Assembly: GCF_001705435.1 (NCBI RefSeq)
Contig: NZ_MDEN01000057.1
Coordinates: 62,001-126,000 of the forward strand
Origin: Pseudomonas graminis
Lineage (GTDB): Bacteria > Pseudomonadota > Gammaproteobacteria > Pseudomonadales > Pseudomonadaceae
Direction of reading: 5' to 3'
DNA length: 64,000 bases
The notes below the pieces were generated by a model. That model saw only the letters and a program-made list of their open reading frames with translations, did not search any database and had not been told where the DNA came from. Of this stretch, positions 62,287-64,000 are shown in pieces (the first letter of the stretch is position 1; every line of letters begins with the position of its first letter). Made by a program: the position numbers and the translations under genes.

Positions 62287-64000
62287 ATGACCTTGCCCGC
62301 CGCGTTTCTGGACGGAGTGAACAGCCTCATTCCTGCCGGAAGACGCTTCGACGACCCGCTCTCGACCCTGGCCTTTGGCACCGACGCCAGTTTTTATCGG
62401 CTGATCCCCAAACTGGTCATCCGCGTCGAATCAGAAGACGAAGTCGTGGCGCTGCTGAAGCTGGCGCAGGCGGATAAAGTCTCCGTGACCTTCCGCGCGG
62501 CGGGCACCAGCCTGTCGGGGCAGGCCATCAGCGACTCAGTATTGATCGTGCTCGGCGACAACTGGAACGGCCGTGAAATACGCGAGCAAGGTGCGCAGAT
62601 CCGTTTGCAACCGGGCGTCATCGGTGCACAGGCCAATGTCTGGCTGGCGCCGTTTGGACGCAAGATCGGTCCAGACCCGGCGTCCATGCACGCAGCAAAA
62701 ATCGGCGGCATCGTTGCCAACAATTCCAGCGGCATGTGCTGCGGCACGGCCCAGAACACCTACCACACCCTGGCAGGCATTCGGCTGGTGCTCGCCGGCG
62801 GCACACGCTTGGACACGGAAGATGCCGCCAGCGTCGCTGCATTTAAAGTCAGCCATGGCGAGCTGCTCGACCGCCTCGCGCAGCTGGGCCGTGAGACGCG
62901 CGCGAATACGGAACTCGCTGCGAAGATTCGCCACAAGTACCGCTTGAAGAACACGTGCGGCCTGTCGCTAAACGCCTTGGTGGATTTCGACGAGCCCCTC
63001 GACATCCTCAGTCACCTGCTGGTGGGTTCGGAGGGCACGCTGGGTTTCATCAGCGCGGTGACGTACGACACGGTGCCCGATCACCCGAGCAAGGCGACGG
63101 CGCTGATTGTCTTTCCAGACATCGAAACCTGCTGCAACGCCGTAACGGTTCTGAAGACCCAGCCAGTCGCTGCCGTCGAACTGCTTGATCGACGCAGCCT
63201 GCGTTCGGTGCAGAACAAGCCAGGCATGCCGGCATTCGTTCGTGAGCTGTCGGAAGGCGCCTGCGCCCTGTTGATCGAAGCCCGCGCCGCGACCCGGCCG
63301 TTGCTGCACGAACAACTGGCCCAGATCATGGCGTCCATCGCGCATTTCCCGGTCGAGAAGCAGGTTGATTTCACCGAAGACGCGATCGAAAACGCGCGGC
63401 TCTGGGCCATTCGCAAAGACACCTTCCCTGCCGTCGGCGCGGTGCGTGAGACCGGTACGACCGTCATCATCGAAGACGTCACCTTCCCCGTCGAGCAACT
63501 GGCCGTCGGCGTTCGGCGACTGATCGAACTGTTCGAAAAGCACCGCTACGACGAAGCGATCCTGTTCGGCCATGCGTTGGAGGGCAACCTGCACTTCGTC
63601 TTCACCCAAGGGTTCAACGACCCGCAGGAAATCGCGCGTTATTCCGCGTTCATGGATGACGTCACGCAACTGGTGGCCGTGGAGTTCAACGGCTCACTGA
63701 AGGCTGAACACGGCACCGGCCGCAACATGGCGCCGTTCGTGGAGCTTGAGTGGGGAAGCGAGGCTTATGCGCTGATGTGGCAACTCAAACGGTTGCTTGA
63801 CCCCGCCGGCATTCTTAATCCGGACGTCGTGCTCAGTGAGGATCCGCAGGTGCACCTCAAGCACCTGAAACCCATGCCCGCTGCCGATGCGATCGTCGAC
63901 AAATGCATCGAGTGCGGCTTTTGCGAACCGGTGTGTCCATCGAAAGGGCTGACCCTGAGTCCACGGCAGCGGATCGTCATGTGGCGTGACATTCAGGCGA
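62287..64000 (+). CDS. FAD/4Fe-4S D-lactate dehydrogenase (cut by window end)
   Basis: 571 residues are visible from ATG 62287 (AGGAA 7 bases upstream). A VAO-type FAD-binding domain (FRAAGTSLSGQAISD, GGIVANNSSGMCCGT) is followed by an FAD-oxidase C-terminal domain (VEFNGSLKAEHGTGRNMAPF). The first half of a ferredoxin-like cluster (CIECGFCEPVCP) appears near residue 545. The full protein should be about 930-940 residues, ending in a second cluster and CCG-type domain. In Pseudomonas lldP-lldD-lldE the third gene is this D-lactate oxidase (also called dld-II). It converts D-lactate to pyruvate. Confidence 0.93.
   Translation, partial: MTLPAAFLDGVNSLIPAGRRFDDPLSTLAFGTDASFYRLIPKLVIRVESEDEVVALLKLAQADKVSVTFRAAGTSLSGQAISDSVLIVLGDNWNGREIREQGAQIRLQPGVIGAQANVWLAPFGRKIGPDPASMHAAKIGGIVANNSSGMCCGTAQNTYHTLAGIRLVLAGGTRLDTEDAASVAAFKVSHGELLDRLAQLGRETRANTELAAKIRHKYRLKNTCGLSLNALVDFDEPLDILSHLLVGSEGTLGFISAVTYDTVPDHPSKATALIVFPDIETCCNAVTVLKTQPVAAVELLDRRSLRSVQNKPGMPAFVRELSEGACALLIEARAATRPLLHEQLAQIMASIAHFPVEKQVDFTEDAIENARLWAIRKDTFPAVGAVRETGTTVIIEDVTFPVEQLAVGVRRLIELFEKHRYDEAILFGHALEGNLHFVFTQGFNDPQEIARYSAFMDDVTQLVAVEFNGSLKAEHGTGRNMAPFVELEWGSEAYALMWQLKRLLDPAGILNPDVVLSEDPQVHLKHLKPMPAADAIVDKCIECGFCEPVCPSKGLTLSPRQRIVMWRDIQA

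Overview
The window is chromosomal DNA from a Pseudomonas, most likely of the fluorescens/syringae lineage. It is GC-rich and carries the pseudomonad core blocks tRNA-Leu/tRNA-fMet-rimP-nusA-infB-rbfA-truB-rpsO-pnp, secG-tpiA-glmM-folP-ftsH-rlmE, greA-carB-carA-dapB-dnaJ-dnaK-grpE-recN and fur-bamE-rnfH-ratA-smpB. It also has an OprD porin and a uronate dehydrogenase/uronolactonase pair of the P. syringae type. No phage, plasmid, CRISPR array or intact insertion sequence was seen.

Bases 1-25,000 are accessory catabolism and signalling. A truncated MFS transporter and an orphan membrane protein are followed by a LacI-type regulator and an opposing six-gene operon (10214 to 3058, minus strand). 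This operon has a sugar-type ABC importer, a zinc alcohol dehydrogenase resembling erythritol/L-threitol dehydrogenase, an FGGY kinase and an SDR, and looks like a polyol-to-ketose-phosphate route. Two near-identical 131-133 bp elements with long terminal inverted repeats flank the kinase-SDR pair. Next come an OprD porin and the uronate operon (udh, uronolactonase, TRAP transporter). The porin and udh promoters share an operator at identical spacing. Then follow a lone Fe(II)/2OG-oxygenase-like gene and a sulfonate/sulfate-ester operon (TauD/AtsK-type oxygenase plus SsuABC-type importer). A REC-CheC fusion protein sits directly upstream of a diguanylate cyclase.

Bases 25,300-58,000 are core genes. 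A small periplasmic BON-domain gene has a sigma54-type promoter. The pnp-to-rimP operon reads leftward from two tRNA genes. Protein export, glycolysis, cell wall precursor, folate and FtsH genes follow, then greA, carAB, dapB and the heat-shock operon. Both grpE and dnaK have convincing sigma32 promoters. recN has a LexA box, and fur, bamE, rnfH, ratA, an NSS transporter and smpB follow.

Bases 58,000-64,000 are lactate utilisation: an LldR/GlcC-type GntR regulator divergent from lldP, lldD and an FAD/4Fe-4S D-lactate dehydrogenase cut by the window end. A perfect 31-bp palindrome lies just downstream of the predicted lldP promoter.

I found no wholly undescribed machinery. The best leads are regulatory (shared porin/uronate operator, LacI-type operator, sigma54 promoter of the BON gene), the polyol cluster, the REC-CheC/GGDEF pair, the orphan oxygenase and the paired palindromic elements.
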